Source: Bacteroidota bacterium (lineage in GTDB: Bacteria > Bacteroidota > Bacteroidia > Chitinophagales > Chitinophagaceae). Taken from it: a stretch of 64,000 nucleotides of DNA. Location of the stretch: assembly GCA_947453145.1 (NCBI GenBank), contig CANGFA010000001.1:87411-151410 (forward strand), in the 5' to 3' direction. This document shows, piece by piece, positions 25,726 through 35,075 of the stretch (its first letter is position 1; each line of letters opens with the position of its first letter). The notes beneath the pieces are model-generated. The model was not told the DNA's origin, did not search any database, and was given only the letters and a program-made list of their open reading frames with translations. The position numbers and the translations under genes are program-made.

Positions 25726-26106
25726 ATGAAAAAATTTATTCTACTCCTTGCTTTTACAATCAGCTTATATACGATTCAAGCACAAAACCGCATTGGAGAA
25801 TTAAAGCATATTGTTTTGTTCACATTCAAGAGTACATCAAGTCCAGAAGAAATTAAGAACGTAGCAAAAACATTTGCAGGCTTATATGGTAAAGCACCAC
25901 AAGTTAAAAAAATGGAATGGGGAATTAATATGAGTCCAGAACATTTGGACCAAGGGTTTACCCATTGTTTTACCTTAACTTTTAATTCTGAGAAAGATTT
26001 AGCAGACTATCAACAAAATCCGGATCATAAAGCTTTTCAGGCAGTATTAAAGCCACATATGGATAAAGTGTTTGTGGTGGATTATTTTGTAGAACCTAAT
26101 AAATAA
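25726..26106 (+). CDS. Secreted Dabb (stress-responsive A/B barrel) domain protein
   Basis: A 126-residue protein with signal peptide MKKFILLLAFTISLYTIQAQ and a single Dabb domain (ELKHIVLFTFKSTSSPEEIK, with H...F, and the closing HPDHKAF-like NPDHKAFQ and HMDKVFVVDY). Dabb domains are dimeric barrels; the function of exported members is not known. Confidence 0.85.
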   Translation: MKKFILLLAFTISLYTIQAQNRIGELKHIVLFTFKSTSSPEEIKNVAKTFAGLYGKAPQVKKMEWGINMSPEHLDQGFTHCFTLTFNSEKDLADYQQNPDHKAFQAVLKPHMDKVFVVDYFVEPNK

Positions 26107-26160
26107 TATTGAGGCTGGGTAAAATCCAATCTATTTTTTACTATAAAGCACTTAACTTTA

Positions 26161-26190
26161 ATACAGCCTACAAAAAGGCTGTATTTTTTT
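26161..26190 (+). terminator. Terminator hairpin directly abutting a start codon
   Basis: A perfect 9-bp stem ATACAGCCT/AGGCTGTAT (26161-26169, 26176-26184) followed by seven Ts (26184-26190). The next three bases are the ATG of the hydrolase gene. It should end the Dabb transcript and could also control the hydrolase. Confidence 0.85.
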
Positions 26191-27159
26191 ATGTCCAACT
26201 TTAAACAAAATATAAAATTCATTTTAAAATATGGATTAGGCTCATTACTGGTAGTTATCATTGTTGCTGTTTCGGTATTTGCTCAAAAAGATATTCCAAA
26301 AGAAATGCTCATAAAAAAGTATGCAACTGGAAATTCAAAATTTATGCCTATTATGGGCATGAATGTCCATTACAGAGATGAAGGCAACCCCAATGATAGT
26401 ATTCCTGTGGTGCTTATTCATGGAACCTCCTCATCCCTTCATACCTGGGAAAAAGTGACTGTCCTTTTAAATAATGCCAAATATGGGAATAATCGTGTGA
26501 TAAGTTTAGACATGCCTGCATTTGGTTTAACGGGTCCCAATCTTGAAAATAGTTATGGATATGACAACTATACACAGGTAATAGATTCACTTTTAATTAA
26601 GTTGAATGTAAGAAAATGTATGATTGGAGGGAACTCTTTAGGAGGTGGGATTGCATGGCATTATGCAGTGGCGCTTCCACAAAAAGTAAGTAAACTCATT
26701 TTGATTGATGCAAGTGGCTATCCCAAGAAAAATGAAAAAGGTTCATTAGGTTTTAAAATCGCACAAATGCCTTTGATTAATAATTTATTATTATTTATTA
26801 CACCTAAATCCTTAGTAAGAAAAAGTATTGAAGGTGTTTATTATGATCAAAGTTTAATTGAAGAATCTACCGTAACTAGATATCATGAATTGTTGCTTTG
26901 TGAAGGCAATAGAAAAGCGGCCTTATCTCTATTTAAACACCCTTTTACGCAAAACACCGAATTGATCAAAACTATAGAAACCCCAACACTTATTATATGG
27001 GGTAGAGAAGATGGTTTAATAAATGTTGAAAATGCTTATCAATTTAATAAAGATATCAAAAACAGTAAACTAGTGATATTTGATAAAGTAGGTCATGTGC
27101 CAAATGAGGAAGCACCTCAAAAAGTGGCAGAAGCCATTTACAGTTTTCTAAAAAATTAA
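26191..27159 (+). CDS. Membrane-anchored alpha/beta hydrolase
   Basis: A 322-residue protein with an N-terminal membrane anchor (about 13-32, YGLGSLLVVIIVAVSVFA) and an alpha/beta-hydrolase fold. Oxyanion loop HGTSSS, nucleophile elbow GGNSLGG (Ser), acid in WGREDGLI, His in VGHVPNEEAP. The fold is typical of meta-cleavage-product hydrolases and lipases. The ATG follows a terminator T-run with no spacer and no earlier in-frame start exists, so translation initiation must be unusual or another promoter lies within the hairpin region. Confidence 0.85.
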   Translation: MSNFKQNIKFILKYGLGSLLVVIIVAVSVFAQKDIPKEMLIKKYATGNSKFMPIMGMNVHYRDEGNPNDSIPVVLIHGTSSSLHTWEKVTVLLNNAKYGNNRVISLDMPAFGLTGPNLENSYGYDNYTQVIDSLLIKLNVRKCMIGGNSLGGGIAWHYAVALPQKVSKLILIDASGYPKKNEKGSLGFKIAQMPLINNLLLFITPKSLVRKSIEGVYYDQSLIEESTVTRYHELLLCEGNRKAALSLFKHPFTQNTELIKTIETPTLIIWGREDGLINVENAYQFNKDIKNSKLVIFDKVGHVPNEEAPQKVAEAIYSFLKN

Positions 27160-27186
27160 CTGGTTTGTTTAAAGCCATCGTCAAAA

Positions 27187-28380
27187 TTAGATTTGCGCTA
27201 AGGCATTTTCTAAATCTTGAATTAAATCGTCTACATTTTCAATACCTACCGAATACCTAATTAAACTTTCGGGTATACCTAATTGTTTTCTTTGTGCTTC
27301 GGTTAACTCCACATGGCTAGTGGTTCTAGGTGGGCCGGCTAATGTGCTTACAGAACCCAAGCTGGCAGCTAAATGTACTAATTGTAAGGAGGTTAATAAT
27401 TTTGCAACATGATCGTAACCGCCTACTAATGCAAAACTCATTATACCGCCAAAGCCACTCATTTGAGCCTTTGCAATTTCATGACCGGGGTGTGTTGGTA
27501 AGCCAGGATAAAATACATCCTGCACTTTTGGATGGGTTTTTAAATATTGTGCAATTTTTAAAGCAGAAGCATTTTGTCTTTCAATTCTTAGCTCCAAAGT
27601 TTTCATGCCACGCGCAATCATATAAGCAGGATCTGCTTGTAAACTTGCTCCATTAATTTCACGATAATTATATACTTTTTGTACCAACTCTTTTTTACCT
27701 GCTAATACACCACCCATGGCATCAGAGTGACCACATAAAAACTTGGTAGCACTATGCAAAACTAAATCCGCCCCAAGTGCCAATGGATTTTGATTAATGG
27801 GCGTTGCAAAAGTATTATCAGCAACTACAATGGCACCCACTTTTTTTGCAGCAGCAGCTAAACGTTTTATGTCAACCACTTTCAAGGTTGGATTAGTGGG
27901 CGTTTCTAAATAAACCATATCACACCCCTTTGCAATCTCTGCTTCAAAAGCATCAAAGTCAGTGGTATCACATAAGGTTACTTGCACCCCATTCAATGGC
28001 AAGAAATCTAAAAATATTTTACTTGTGCCGCCATAATTATCTTTCTGCGAAACCACTCTTTTACCCGCAGTTAAAAAAGTATATAGGGTATTGCTAATGG
28101 CCGCCATGCCAGTAGCAAAGGAAGTTGCCGCTTCGGCTCCTTCTAACAATCTAATTTTTTCCTCTAATGCCGCAACGGTTGGATTGGTGTTACGACTATA
28201 AATAAAGCCCTCCTCTTTACCTAAAGAAACCTGATGCCATTTTTCAACGTCATTATATGCAAAAGCAACGCTATTTACAATGGGGGTGGTTACTGCACCA
28301 CTTACATTTAAATCACCTTCCCCACCCCACACGGACATAGTACTTTTTTTAAACTTAGAAAAATCCATTTTGTTTGACAT
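27187..28380 (-). CDS. Cys/Met metabolism PLP enzyme (cystathionine gamma-synthase/methionine gamma-lyase type)
   Basis: A 397-residue fold-type I PLP enzyme. PLP Lys 213 in SATKFLCGHSD, Asp 188 in VADNTF, YSRNTNPT for the phosphate site contributed by the neighbouring subunit, and RIERQNA. The family includes cystathionine gamma-synthase, gamma-lyase and methionine gamma-lyase, and sequence alone does not settle which. It is cytoplasmic and convergent with the hydrolase gene. No SAM-type riboswitch is seen in the short upstream region. Confidence 0.9.
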   Translation of the reverse strand: MSNKMDFSKFKKSTMSVWGGEGDLNVSGAVTTPIVNSVAFAYNDVEKWHQVSLGKEEGFIYSRNTNPTVAALEEKIRLLEGAEAATSFATGMAAISNTLYTFLTAGKRVVSQKDNYGGTSKIFLDFLPLNGVQVTLCDTTDFDAFEAEIAKGCDMVYLETPTNPTLKVVDIKRLAAAAKKVGAIVVADNTFATPINQNPLALGADLVLHSATKFLCGHSDAMGGVLAGKKELVQKVYNYREINGASLQADPAYMIARGMKTLELRIERQNASALKIAQYLKTHPKVQDVFYPGLPTHPGHEIAKAQMSGFGGIMSFALVGGYDHVAKLLTSLQLVHLAASLGSVSTLAGPPRTTSHVELTEAQRKQLGIPESLIRYSVGIENVDDLIQDLENALAQI

Positions 28381-28487
28381 TGAATACTTTTTAAATGATA
28401 AGCTTAAAATTACAATTTTATTATAAGCGATCCTTTATTTTCAAAATATATAGCAAGGATTTTGTAAATTTAGGAAACCTCTATTTT

Positions 28488-30053
28488 ATGAAATATCGCT
28501 TATTGTTTTTAGCTATTTTAATAAGTCCGTTTTTATTTGCGCAGGAAGCCGATTATATAATTCGAAATGGAAAATTAATTGACGGAACAGGCAATCAATG
28601 GCAAATAAAAGACGTAGCTATTGTAAATAATAAAATAGCCGCTATTGGCACTTTAACTAATTGGAAAGCAAAAAAAGAAATAGATGCAAAAGGGTTGATT
28701 GTAGCACCGGGCTTTATAGATGTGCATGCACATATCGAAGGAGGTGAAACCAGAAATCCATTGGCTACTAATTTTATTTATGACGGCGTTACTTCGGTCA
28801 TCACGGGTAATTGTGGAGGTTCGGCCGATCATATGAAAACATATTTTGACTTTATTGATTCCTTGGGTATGTCCATAAATGTAGCTGCACTTATGGGGCA
28901 TAATAATATTCGCAAACAAGTAATGGGCACTGCTAACCGACATGCAACGGCAGAGGAAATGAAAAAAATGGAAGCCATAGCAGACAAAGCGATGAAAGAA
29001 GGTGCTGTGGGTATGTCAACGGGTCTAATATATATACCTGGTACTTTTGCACCTACCGAGGAAGTAGTGGCGCTGGCCAAAGTAGTTGCGCTAAATGGGG
29101 GCGTGTATGCTTCTCATATTCGCAACGAAGAAGATAAAGTTGCAGAAGCGGTTAAAGAAGCTATTGAGATAGGAAGACAAGCTAAGTTACCTGTAGAAAT
29201 TTCTCACTTTAAAGTAAATGGACAAAACAATTGGGGAAGAAGTGATGAAACTTTGAACTTGGTAAAAAATGCAAGAAAGGAAGGAATTGAAGTAACTATA
29301 GATCAGTACCCTTATACGGCAAGTAGTACCAACTTAGGTATTCTATTGCCAGATTGGGTTTTAGCTGACGGGCAGGATTCAATTTTAGCAAGATTAAAAA
29401 ATCCAACTATTCGAAAAAAAGTAAAAGCACATAGTATTGATTTAATTAAAAGAAGAGGCTTAACTCATTTTGATTATGCCTTCGTTGCTAATTTTAAAGC
29501 CGATACAAATTATAATGGAAAAAATATTAGACAGATTAATTTAATAAGAGGAAAAAAAGACAATGCATTAGAGGAAGCAGAAACCATTGTACAAATGATG
29601 GAATTAGGTGGCGCGCAAATGGTATATCATGGAATGGGTGATAAAGATGTAAAAAATATAATGGCTTACCCTTTTAATATGGCAGCTAGCGACGCGGGAA
29701 TTGCAGTGATGGGTTTAAGTAGACCACACCCCAGGGCTTATGGAACCAATGCAAGGGTATTGGGAAAATATGTGAGAGAAGAAAAAGTAATGTCTTTAGA
29801 AGAGGCCATTAGAAGAATGACTTCTTTACCTGCAAACAAATTTAATTTTAAAGAACGTGGTATAATTAAAGAAGGGTTTTTTGCTGATGTAGTTGTTTTT
29901 GATGAAAACGAAGTGACTGATATGGCGACCTTCGAAAATCCACATCAATTTTCGAAAGGATTCAAATTTGTTTTTGTGAATGGTGCAATGACTGTTGACA
30001 ATGGCCAGCACAATGGAACCAGAAAAGGTGTAGCGATAAGAATTAAAAACTAA
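28488..30053 (+). CDS. Secreted N-acyl-D-amino-acid deacylase family amidohydrolase
   Basis: The start ATG 28488 gives signal peptide MKYRLLFLAILISPFLFAQ; an in-frame frame open further upstream from 28395 looks non-coding. The 521-residue amidohydrolase has DVHAHIEGGE (metal His pair), GNCGGS, ISHFKVNG (His), DQYPYTASST (D-aminoacylase signature) and the late Asp in ASDAG. It should deacylate N-acyl-D-amino acids or related peptides (for example from peptidoglycan) in the periplasm. It is followed 23 bases later by a secreted protein of unknown function, probably the same transcript. Confidence 0.9.
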   Translation: MKYRLLFLAILISPFLFAQEADYIIRNGKLIDGTGNQWQIKDVAIVNNKIAAIGTLTNWKAKKEIDAKGLIVAPGFIDVHAHIEGGETRNPLATNFIYDGVTSVITGNCGGSADHMKTYFDFIDSLGMSINVAALMGHNNIRKQVMGTANRHATAEEMKKMEAIADKAMKEGAVGMSTGLIYIPGTFAPTEEVVALAKVVALNGGVYASHIRNEEDKVAEAVKEAIEIGRQAKLPVEISHFKVNGQNNWGRSDETLNLVKNARKEGIEVTIDQYPYTASSTNLGILLPDWVLADGQDSILARLKNPTIRKKVKAHSIDLIKRRGLTHFDYAFVANFKADTNYNGKNIRQINLIRGKKDNALEEAETIVQMMELGGAQMVYHGMGDKDVKNIMAYPFNMAASDAGIAVMGLSRPHPRAYGTNARVLGKYVREEKVMSLEEAIRRMTSLPANKFNFKERGIIKEGFFADVVVFDENEVTDMATFENPHQFSKGFKFVFVNGAMTVDNGQHNGTRKGVAIRIKN

Positions 30054-30076
30054 ATTTGTATTTAAATAATTCGATC

Positions 30077-30832
30077 ATGAAAAATACTTCTTCCATTATA
30101 ATGCTTAGCATTTTTAGTTTTGGATTACTTATTGCAACAAAAACACAAGCTCAAATGAACCCTAGCCAACTCATTACAGATGTAAGGGAGCTGGATTTGA
30201 ATGCAATTGCTTATGATCCAGTAAACCCAAAAGTAGGCAAGGGAAGTTCATTAAGTTACGCCGATGTAGAGGGATCGCCTTTTTGGAATGACAGTTGGAA
30301 TCCAGCCATCCTATTTTTTTCCAATGGGGAAAAGGCTAAAATAAATCAAGCAAAATTAAATTTATACTCTAATGAAATTCATTATTTAAGTTCAGATGGA
30401 ACAGAGTTTGTTGTAAATAATGAAGGTATAACTAGATTGGTTTTTTTAAATAAAAATAATTTAACACAACCTATTGCGAGTTTTGCAAAATTAATAAACC
30501 ATGTTAGCGTTAAGGGAACAGCTTATTATAAGGTTTTAAACGCAGGGCTATTTCAATTAATATTATTACAAAAACAATTAATTAAAACAAGTCCTTATGA
30601 TCCTCTTCAAGGTAAGCGAGTAAGTAGCTTTTTCACTAAAAAGGATTACGCAATATATAATGAAGGAAAAGTATTTGCATTAGATGACTTGAATAGAAAA
30701 AGTCTAATAGCAAGCTTTAACAATGAAGCTAAGTTTGAAATGCTTTTAAAAGAAAACAAGACTAAATTAAAATCCGAAAAAGAAGTGACGGACTTTTTAG
30801 AAGCTTATAATGCAGCAGTAGGAAAAAAATAA
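30077..30832 (+). CDS. Secreted protein of unknown function
   Basis: The start ATG 30077 gives signal peptide (MKNTSSIIMLSIFSFGLLIATKTQAQ); a TTG at 30056 is less likely. The 251-residue protein has a compact beta-rich middle (SFWNDSWNPAILFFSNGEKAKINQAKL in parts, LYSNEIHYLSSDGTEFVV) and a charged C-terminal helix. I do not recognise the family with certainty. It follows the D-aminoacylase gene closely. Confidence 0.75.
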   Translation: MKNTSSIIMLSIFSFGLLIATKTQAQMNPSQLITDVRELDLNAIAYDPVNPKVGKGSSLSYADVEGSPFWNDSWNPAILFFSNGEKAKINQAKLNLYSNEIHYLSSDGTEFVVNNEGITRLVFLNKNNLTQPIASFAKLINHVSVKGTAYYKVLNAGLFQLILLQKQLIKTSPYDPLQGKRVSSFFTKKDYAIYNEGKVFALDDLNRKSLIASFNNEAKFEMLLKENKTKLKSEKEVTDFLEAYNAAVGKK

Positions 30833-30845
30833 TTGCTTTAAATTT

Positions 30846-31550
30846 TTAGGCCTGAATTAATTTTGCAATACTAAATGCTGCAGCAGCTGCGGTAGCTCCA
30901 ATAAGCATTACTTTAACGCCACCCCACCATGGATTCATTCCGGTCATTTTACTTTTAAAGAATCCAAAAATATATAAACAAACCAATGTAATACCTGCAG
31001 ATATTTCAAGCCCTTTTATAGCATTTTCTACAAAAAAATAAGGGGTTAGTGGTATTAGTCCACCAACAATATAACTTACACCAATATTTAAAGCACTTTT
31101 GCGCGCGCGTTTAGGATCGGGTTCGGTTAGTCCTAGCTCAAACTTCATCATAAATTCTACCCATCTTTTATCGTCTTTGATTATTTCCTGAGTAGCTTCT
31201 TCTGCTGTATCTTTTGAAAGTCCCCATTCTAAAAAAACCTTTCTAACCTCTTGAATTTCAACCTCTCTTTTATGTTCTAGTTCCCAATATTCTTTCTTTA
31301 ATTCACTCTTATAATGGTCCTGTTCGGTCTTCCCTGCTAAATAACCTCCAAGTCCCATTGCAATACTCCCTGCTGCCACTTCCGCTACCCCGGCAATCCA
31401 AATAAGATTAACATGTCCTCCAACAGCCCCACTTAAACCGGCAGCTAATGCAAAAGGAACCGTCAATCCATCACTCATACCAATTACGATATCGGTTAGT
31501 ACATCACTGCTTTGCATATGCTCCTCTAGGTGTAAATGTAATTCGCTCAT
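30846..31550 (-). CDS. VIT1/CCC1-family Fe2+/Mn2+ transporter
   Basis: A 234-residue protein of five membrane helices with the family start DIVIGMSDGLTVPFALAAGLSG and a cytosolic metal-binding loop rich in Glu (residues about 75-135). Family members move Fe2+ or Mn2+ out of the cytosol. It is convergent with the preceding gene and divergent from the Tat oxidoreductase. Confidence 0.92.
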   Translation of the reverse strand: MSELHLHLEEHMQSSDVLTDIVIGMSDGLTVPFALAAGLSGAVGGHVNLIWIAGVAEVAAGSIAMGLGGYLAGKTEQDHYKSELKKEYWELEHKREVEIQEVRKVFLEWGLSKDTAEEATQEIIKDDKRWVEFMMKFELGLTEPDPKRARKSALNIGVSYIVGGLIPLTPYFFVENAIKGLEISAGITLVCLYIFGFFKSKMTGMNPWWGGVKVMLIGATAAAAAFSIAKLIQA

Positions 31551-31661
31551 GGTAATAGAATTAATATGGTTATGCTTAGTTGCTTATCAAATGTAAACTA
31601 AAATGAATAAATTTAAGGAACTTATAATCACATTTTAAACCTATTTAATAATTTAAAAAAT

Positions 31662-32927
31662 ATGGATTCAAAAAACAACAGTAGGAGAAAATTTATAAAA
31701 AATACAGCAGCTATTGTTGCTGGATTTTCGATTGTTCCTAGACATGTTCTTGGAAGAGGTTTTTTAGCGCCAAGTGATCAACTCACTAAAGGTATTATTG
31801 GTGTGGGTGGAATGGGCCGTGGTCATATTCCTTATGCGGGCACCAGGGTGGTGGCTATTTGTGATGTGGATAAAAATCATTTAAAGGAAGTAGCTGAAAA
31901 AATTGGTGGTGGTGTAAAAACTTTTCATGATCATCGTGAACTTATCAATTTATCCGAAGTTGATATTGTTCATATTGCCACACCGCCTCATTGGCATGGT
32001 ATCATGGCAGTTGACGCTGCAAAAGCAGGTAAAGATATTTGGTGTGAAAAACCAATGACCAGAACCATTGGTGAAGGAAAAATAGTAAGAGAGGCCGTTG
32101 CGCAATATGGACGTATGTTTAGGTTAAATACTTGGTTCCGCTTTGAAGATAATTTTTATGGCATGAACACAACCGTTAAACCCATTAAAAAATTAGTGGA
32201 AAGTGGCTTATTGGGATGGCCCTTAACTGTTACCGTAAGTAAAACAACGGGATTTGATTGGAAATTTTATTGGGTAGGTAAAACGCACTTAGAAACACAA
32301 GCCGTACCTGAACAATTGGATTATGATCGTTGGCTAGGACCCGCGCCATATAAGCCATATAACGCTCATCGAACCCATCAAACATTTAGAGGTTATTGGG
32401 ATTATGATGGTGGAGGATTGGGTGATATGGGTCAACATTATTTGGATCCAATTCAATATTTTTTAGGAAAGGATGAAACGAGTCCCATAAAAGTAGAAGT
32501 TGATGCGGAACAACAACATCCTGATGCTTGTGGAACTTTTAGAAAAATCACTTACACTTATGCCGATGGTTGTAAAATAATTTTAGACGGAGAAGCAAAG
32601 GATCCTAATGCTGCTTATATCGAGGGTCCAAATGGAAAATTATTTGCAGGTTTCAAAAGCACCATTCCTAATTTAAAAGAGAAATTAGCTTTAATGCCCG
32701 ATCCCGCACCGCAGGTGACTAATTTTTTAGATAGCGTTAAGTACCGAACTCAATTTGCACTCAACGAAAAAAATGGATTTAAATCCTGTACTTTAATAAA
32801 TATGGGCAAGATAGCTTTACAGTTAGGGCGTACCTTAAATTTTGATCCCAATAAAGAGGAATTTATAAATGACACCGAAGCCAATTATTTAATTAATCCC
32901 CCTATGCGTGGGCCTTGGACCATTTAA
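31662..32927 (+). CDS. Tat-exported Gfo/Idh/MocA family oxidoreductase
   Basis: A 421-residue protein with twin-arginine signal (NSRRKFIKNTAAIVAGFSIV). Rossmann motif GVGGMGRGH, HIATPPHWHG, the EKPMTR motif (catalytic Lys) and GGLGDMGQHYLDPIQYF with a catalytic His. Tat-exported members are glycoside dehydrogenases that carry tightly bound NAD(P) and oxidise sugars or glycosides at C3. It is followed 35 bases later by a DUF1080 protein, consistent with a 3-keto-glycoside pathway. Confidence 0.9.
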   Translation: MDSKNNSRRKFIKNTAAIVAGFSIVPRHVLGRGFLAPSDQLTKGIIGVGGMGRGHIPYAGTRVVAICDVDKNHLKEVAEKIGGGVKTFHDHRELINLSEVDIVHIATPPHWHGIMAVDAAKAGKDIWCEKPMTRTIGEGKIVREAVAQYGRMFRLNTWFRFEDNFYGMNTTVKPIKKLVESGLLGWPLTVTVSKTTGFDWKFYWVGKTHLETQAVPEQLDYDRWLGPAPYKPYNAHRTHQTFRGYWDYDGGGLGDMGQHYLDPIQYFLGKDETSPIKVEVDAEQQHPDACGTFRKITYTYADGCKIILDGEAKDPNAAYIEGPNGKLFAGFKSTIPNLKEKLALMPDPAPQVTNFLDSVKYRTQFALNEKNGFKSCTLINMGKIALQLGRTLNFDPNKEEFINDTEANYLINPPMRGPWTI

Positions 32928-32962
32928 ATATTAAAAAGAAAATTTAAATACAAATTTACAAG

Positions 32963-34960
32963 ATGAAAAAATATATTATTCCTATTCTTTTAATAGCAGT
33001 TTCTTTTTTAAGTAGTAATGAAAATGTGCACGCTCAATCCACACTTACTCCGGAAGCAGTGATCAAGTCATTTCCTTATCAGCATACAATTCAGGCCAGT
33101 GCTGCATTAGCGGCAATGGATGCCTGGAAAAATGCAGATTGGAAGGCCTTTTTTGTAGCAGTGGAGGATACAGCACAACAAACCAATTTTACCTATGCAT
33201 TACATGCTTATGTAAATAAAGTATCCCTTGACAAAAAACTTAAAACACCTTTTGTTGCAATTTTAAAAAAGCAAATTAAAAAAGCAAAATCGGAATATGC
33301 TAAAATTTTATTTCAAGAAGAATTAAAATTATTAAGCAACGAAAATTACGTAAATAATAGGCTTCAATTGGCACAGCCTAAATGGGAGGAAGGAGCTGGT
33401 AAAGCATTTACGACCCATCCAAACCCAGTGCAGCGTTTATTGTATTTGCAAAAACAACTTGAAAAACAAACTAACCCAATTCAAAAGAAAAATATCATTT
33501 GGGAGGCAAGTAAAATTTCAGGATTTAGCAGCTTCATGTTTGTTGCACAATTTTTGAATGATGAAGCAATTAGCACAAGCGCAGCATTGGTATTAACCAA
33601 GCAAGCACTAAATGATGCAAACATTAGAGGATCCGAAGTACGTTCAATATTAGAAAAAGCATTGACACTTTTACACGGTGAAGACAGTTCTATTTTAGTG
33701 CCTGCATTAACAGCACATCTTAAAAAAATGCCTTATGATTATGGATTTGTCTCCCTATTCAATGGCAAGGATTTAACAGGCTGGAAAGGATTAGTCGCTA
33801 ATCCTATTGCTAGAAGCAAAATGAACGATACTGCGTTACAAGCAGCGCAAACAAAAGCAGATATTAAAATGCGGGAGGACTGGGTGGTAAAAGATGGTCT
33901 GCTGAATTACACGGGCAATTTACATGGCGAGAACTTGGCAACAGTGAAGCAATATGGAGATATTGAAATGTATATAGACTGGAAGATTCAGGAAAAAGGT
34001 GACGCAGGTATTTATTTACGCGGAACTCCACAAGTACAAATTTGGGATACCAGTCGCAGAGAAGTTGGTGCTCAAGTAGGTTCGGGCGGCTTATATAATA
34101 ATCAAAAAAATGTAAGCAAGCCATTGGTGGTAGCAGATAATAAAGTGGGTGAATGGAATACATTTCACATTATTATGAAAGGAGACAAAGTAACCGTTTA
34201 TTTAAATGGAGTGTTGGTAACGGATAATATAGCCTTAGAAAATTATTGGGACCATAACCTTCCGCTTTTTGCAAAAGAACAAATTGAATTACAAGCCCAT
34301 GGAACTTTTGTTTCTTACCGAAATATTTATGTAAGAGAATTGCCGCCTACCGAATCCAACAAATTAAATGAGCAAGAATCAAAAGACGGTTTTAGTTTAT
34401 TATTTGATGGCATCAATATTAATGAATGGACAGGCAATAAAGCTGGATATTTAATACAAGAAGGTGCTTTGGTTGTAAATCCCGAGAACGGTTCAGGTGG
34501 TAATTTATATACCAACGAGGAGTACGGTGATTTTGTATATCGTTTCGATTTTCAATTAACACCTGGGGCTAATAATGGTATTGGTGTTCATGCTCCATTA
34601 GAAGGTGATGCAGCTTATGTAGGTATGGAAATACAAGTTTTAGACAGCGAACATCCTAAGTATGCTGAATTGCAACCTTATCAATACCATGGATCAGTAT
34701 ATGGCGTAATACCCGCAAAAAGAGGCTATTTGCACCCAGCTGGCGAGTGGAATAGCGAGGAGATTACAGTGAATGGTACTAAAATAAAAGTAGTTTTAAA
34801 TGGAACTGTAATTGTAGAAGGGGATTATGTAGCAGCATCAAAAAATGGTACAATGGATCATAACCAACATCCTGGCTTATTAAATAAAACAGGACATATT
34901 GGTTTCTTGGGTCACGGAGATATTGTAAGATTTAAAAATATGCGTATTAAAAGAATTTAA
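32963..34960 (+). CDS. Secreted double DUF1080 (3-keto-disaccharide hydrolase) protein
   Basis: A 665-residue secreted protein (signal to about residue 25). An alpha-helical N-terminal region (about 28-240) precedes two DUF1080 jelly-roll domains: one from about 258 (FVSLFNGKDLTGWKGL) to 457 (ASYRNIYVREL in part) and one from about 473 (GFSLLFDGININEWTG) to the end (IVRFKNMRIKRI). DUF1080 (PF06439) proteins hydrolyse 3-keto-glycosides made by Gfo/Idh/MocA dehydrogenases. The gene directly follows such a dehydrogenase. The two domains may differ in substrate. Confidence 0.9.
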   Translation: MKKYIIPILLIAVSFLSSNENVHAQSTLTPEAVIKSFPYQHTIQASAALAAMDAWKNADWKAFFVAVEDTAQQTNFTYALHAYVNKVSLDKKLKTPFVAILKKQIKKAKSEYAKILFQEELKLLSNENYVNNRLQLAQPKWEEGAGKAFTTHPNPVQRLLYLQKQLEKQTNPIQKKNIIWEASKISGFSSFMFVAQFLNDEAISTSAALVLTKQALNDANIRGSEVRSILEKALTLLHGEDSSILVPALTAHLKKMPYDYGFVSLFNGKDLTGWKGLVANPIARSKMNDTALQAAQTKADIKMREDWVVKDGLLNYTGNLHGENLATVKQYGDIEMYIDWKIQEKGDAGIYLRGTPQVQIWDTSRREVGAQVGSGGLYNNQKNVSKPLVVADNKVGEWNTFHIIMKGDKVTVYLNGVLVTDNIALENYWDHNLPLFAKEQIELQAHGTFVSYRNIYVRELPPTESNKLNEQESKDGFSLLFDGININEWTGNKAGYLIQEGALVVNPENGSGGNLYTNEEYGDFVYRFDFQLTPGANNGIGVHAPLEGDAAYVGMEIQVLDSEHPKYAELQPYQYHGSVYGVIPAKRGYLHPAGEWNSEEITVNGTKIKVVLNGTVIVEGDYVAASKNGTMDHNQHPGLLNKTGHIGFLGHGDIVRFKNMRIKRI

Positions 34961-35023
34961 TAAAGCTTTTTTGATATTGACAATATGTAGTTCCGTTGTA
35001 TAAATAACAAGAAAGCAGTAAGC

Positions 35024-35057
35024 AAAAAAAAGGCCCTCCAATTTGGAGGGCCTTTTT
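35024..35057. terminator. Bidirectional terminator between DUF1080 gene and TonB receptor
   Basis: Palindrome GGCCCTCC...GGAGGGCC (35032-35052) flanked by an A8 run on the left and T5 on the right, so it works for the convergent genes on both strands. Confidence 0.9.
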
Positions 35058-35075
35058 AATATCTACTATCAAATA

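Noticed and set aside
28381..28440. SAM-type riboswitch ahead of the Cys/Met PLP enzyme
   Set aside because: The upstream space is about 100 bases, AT-rich, with no conserved stem or core; not supported.
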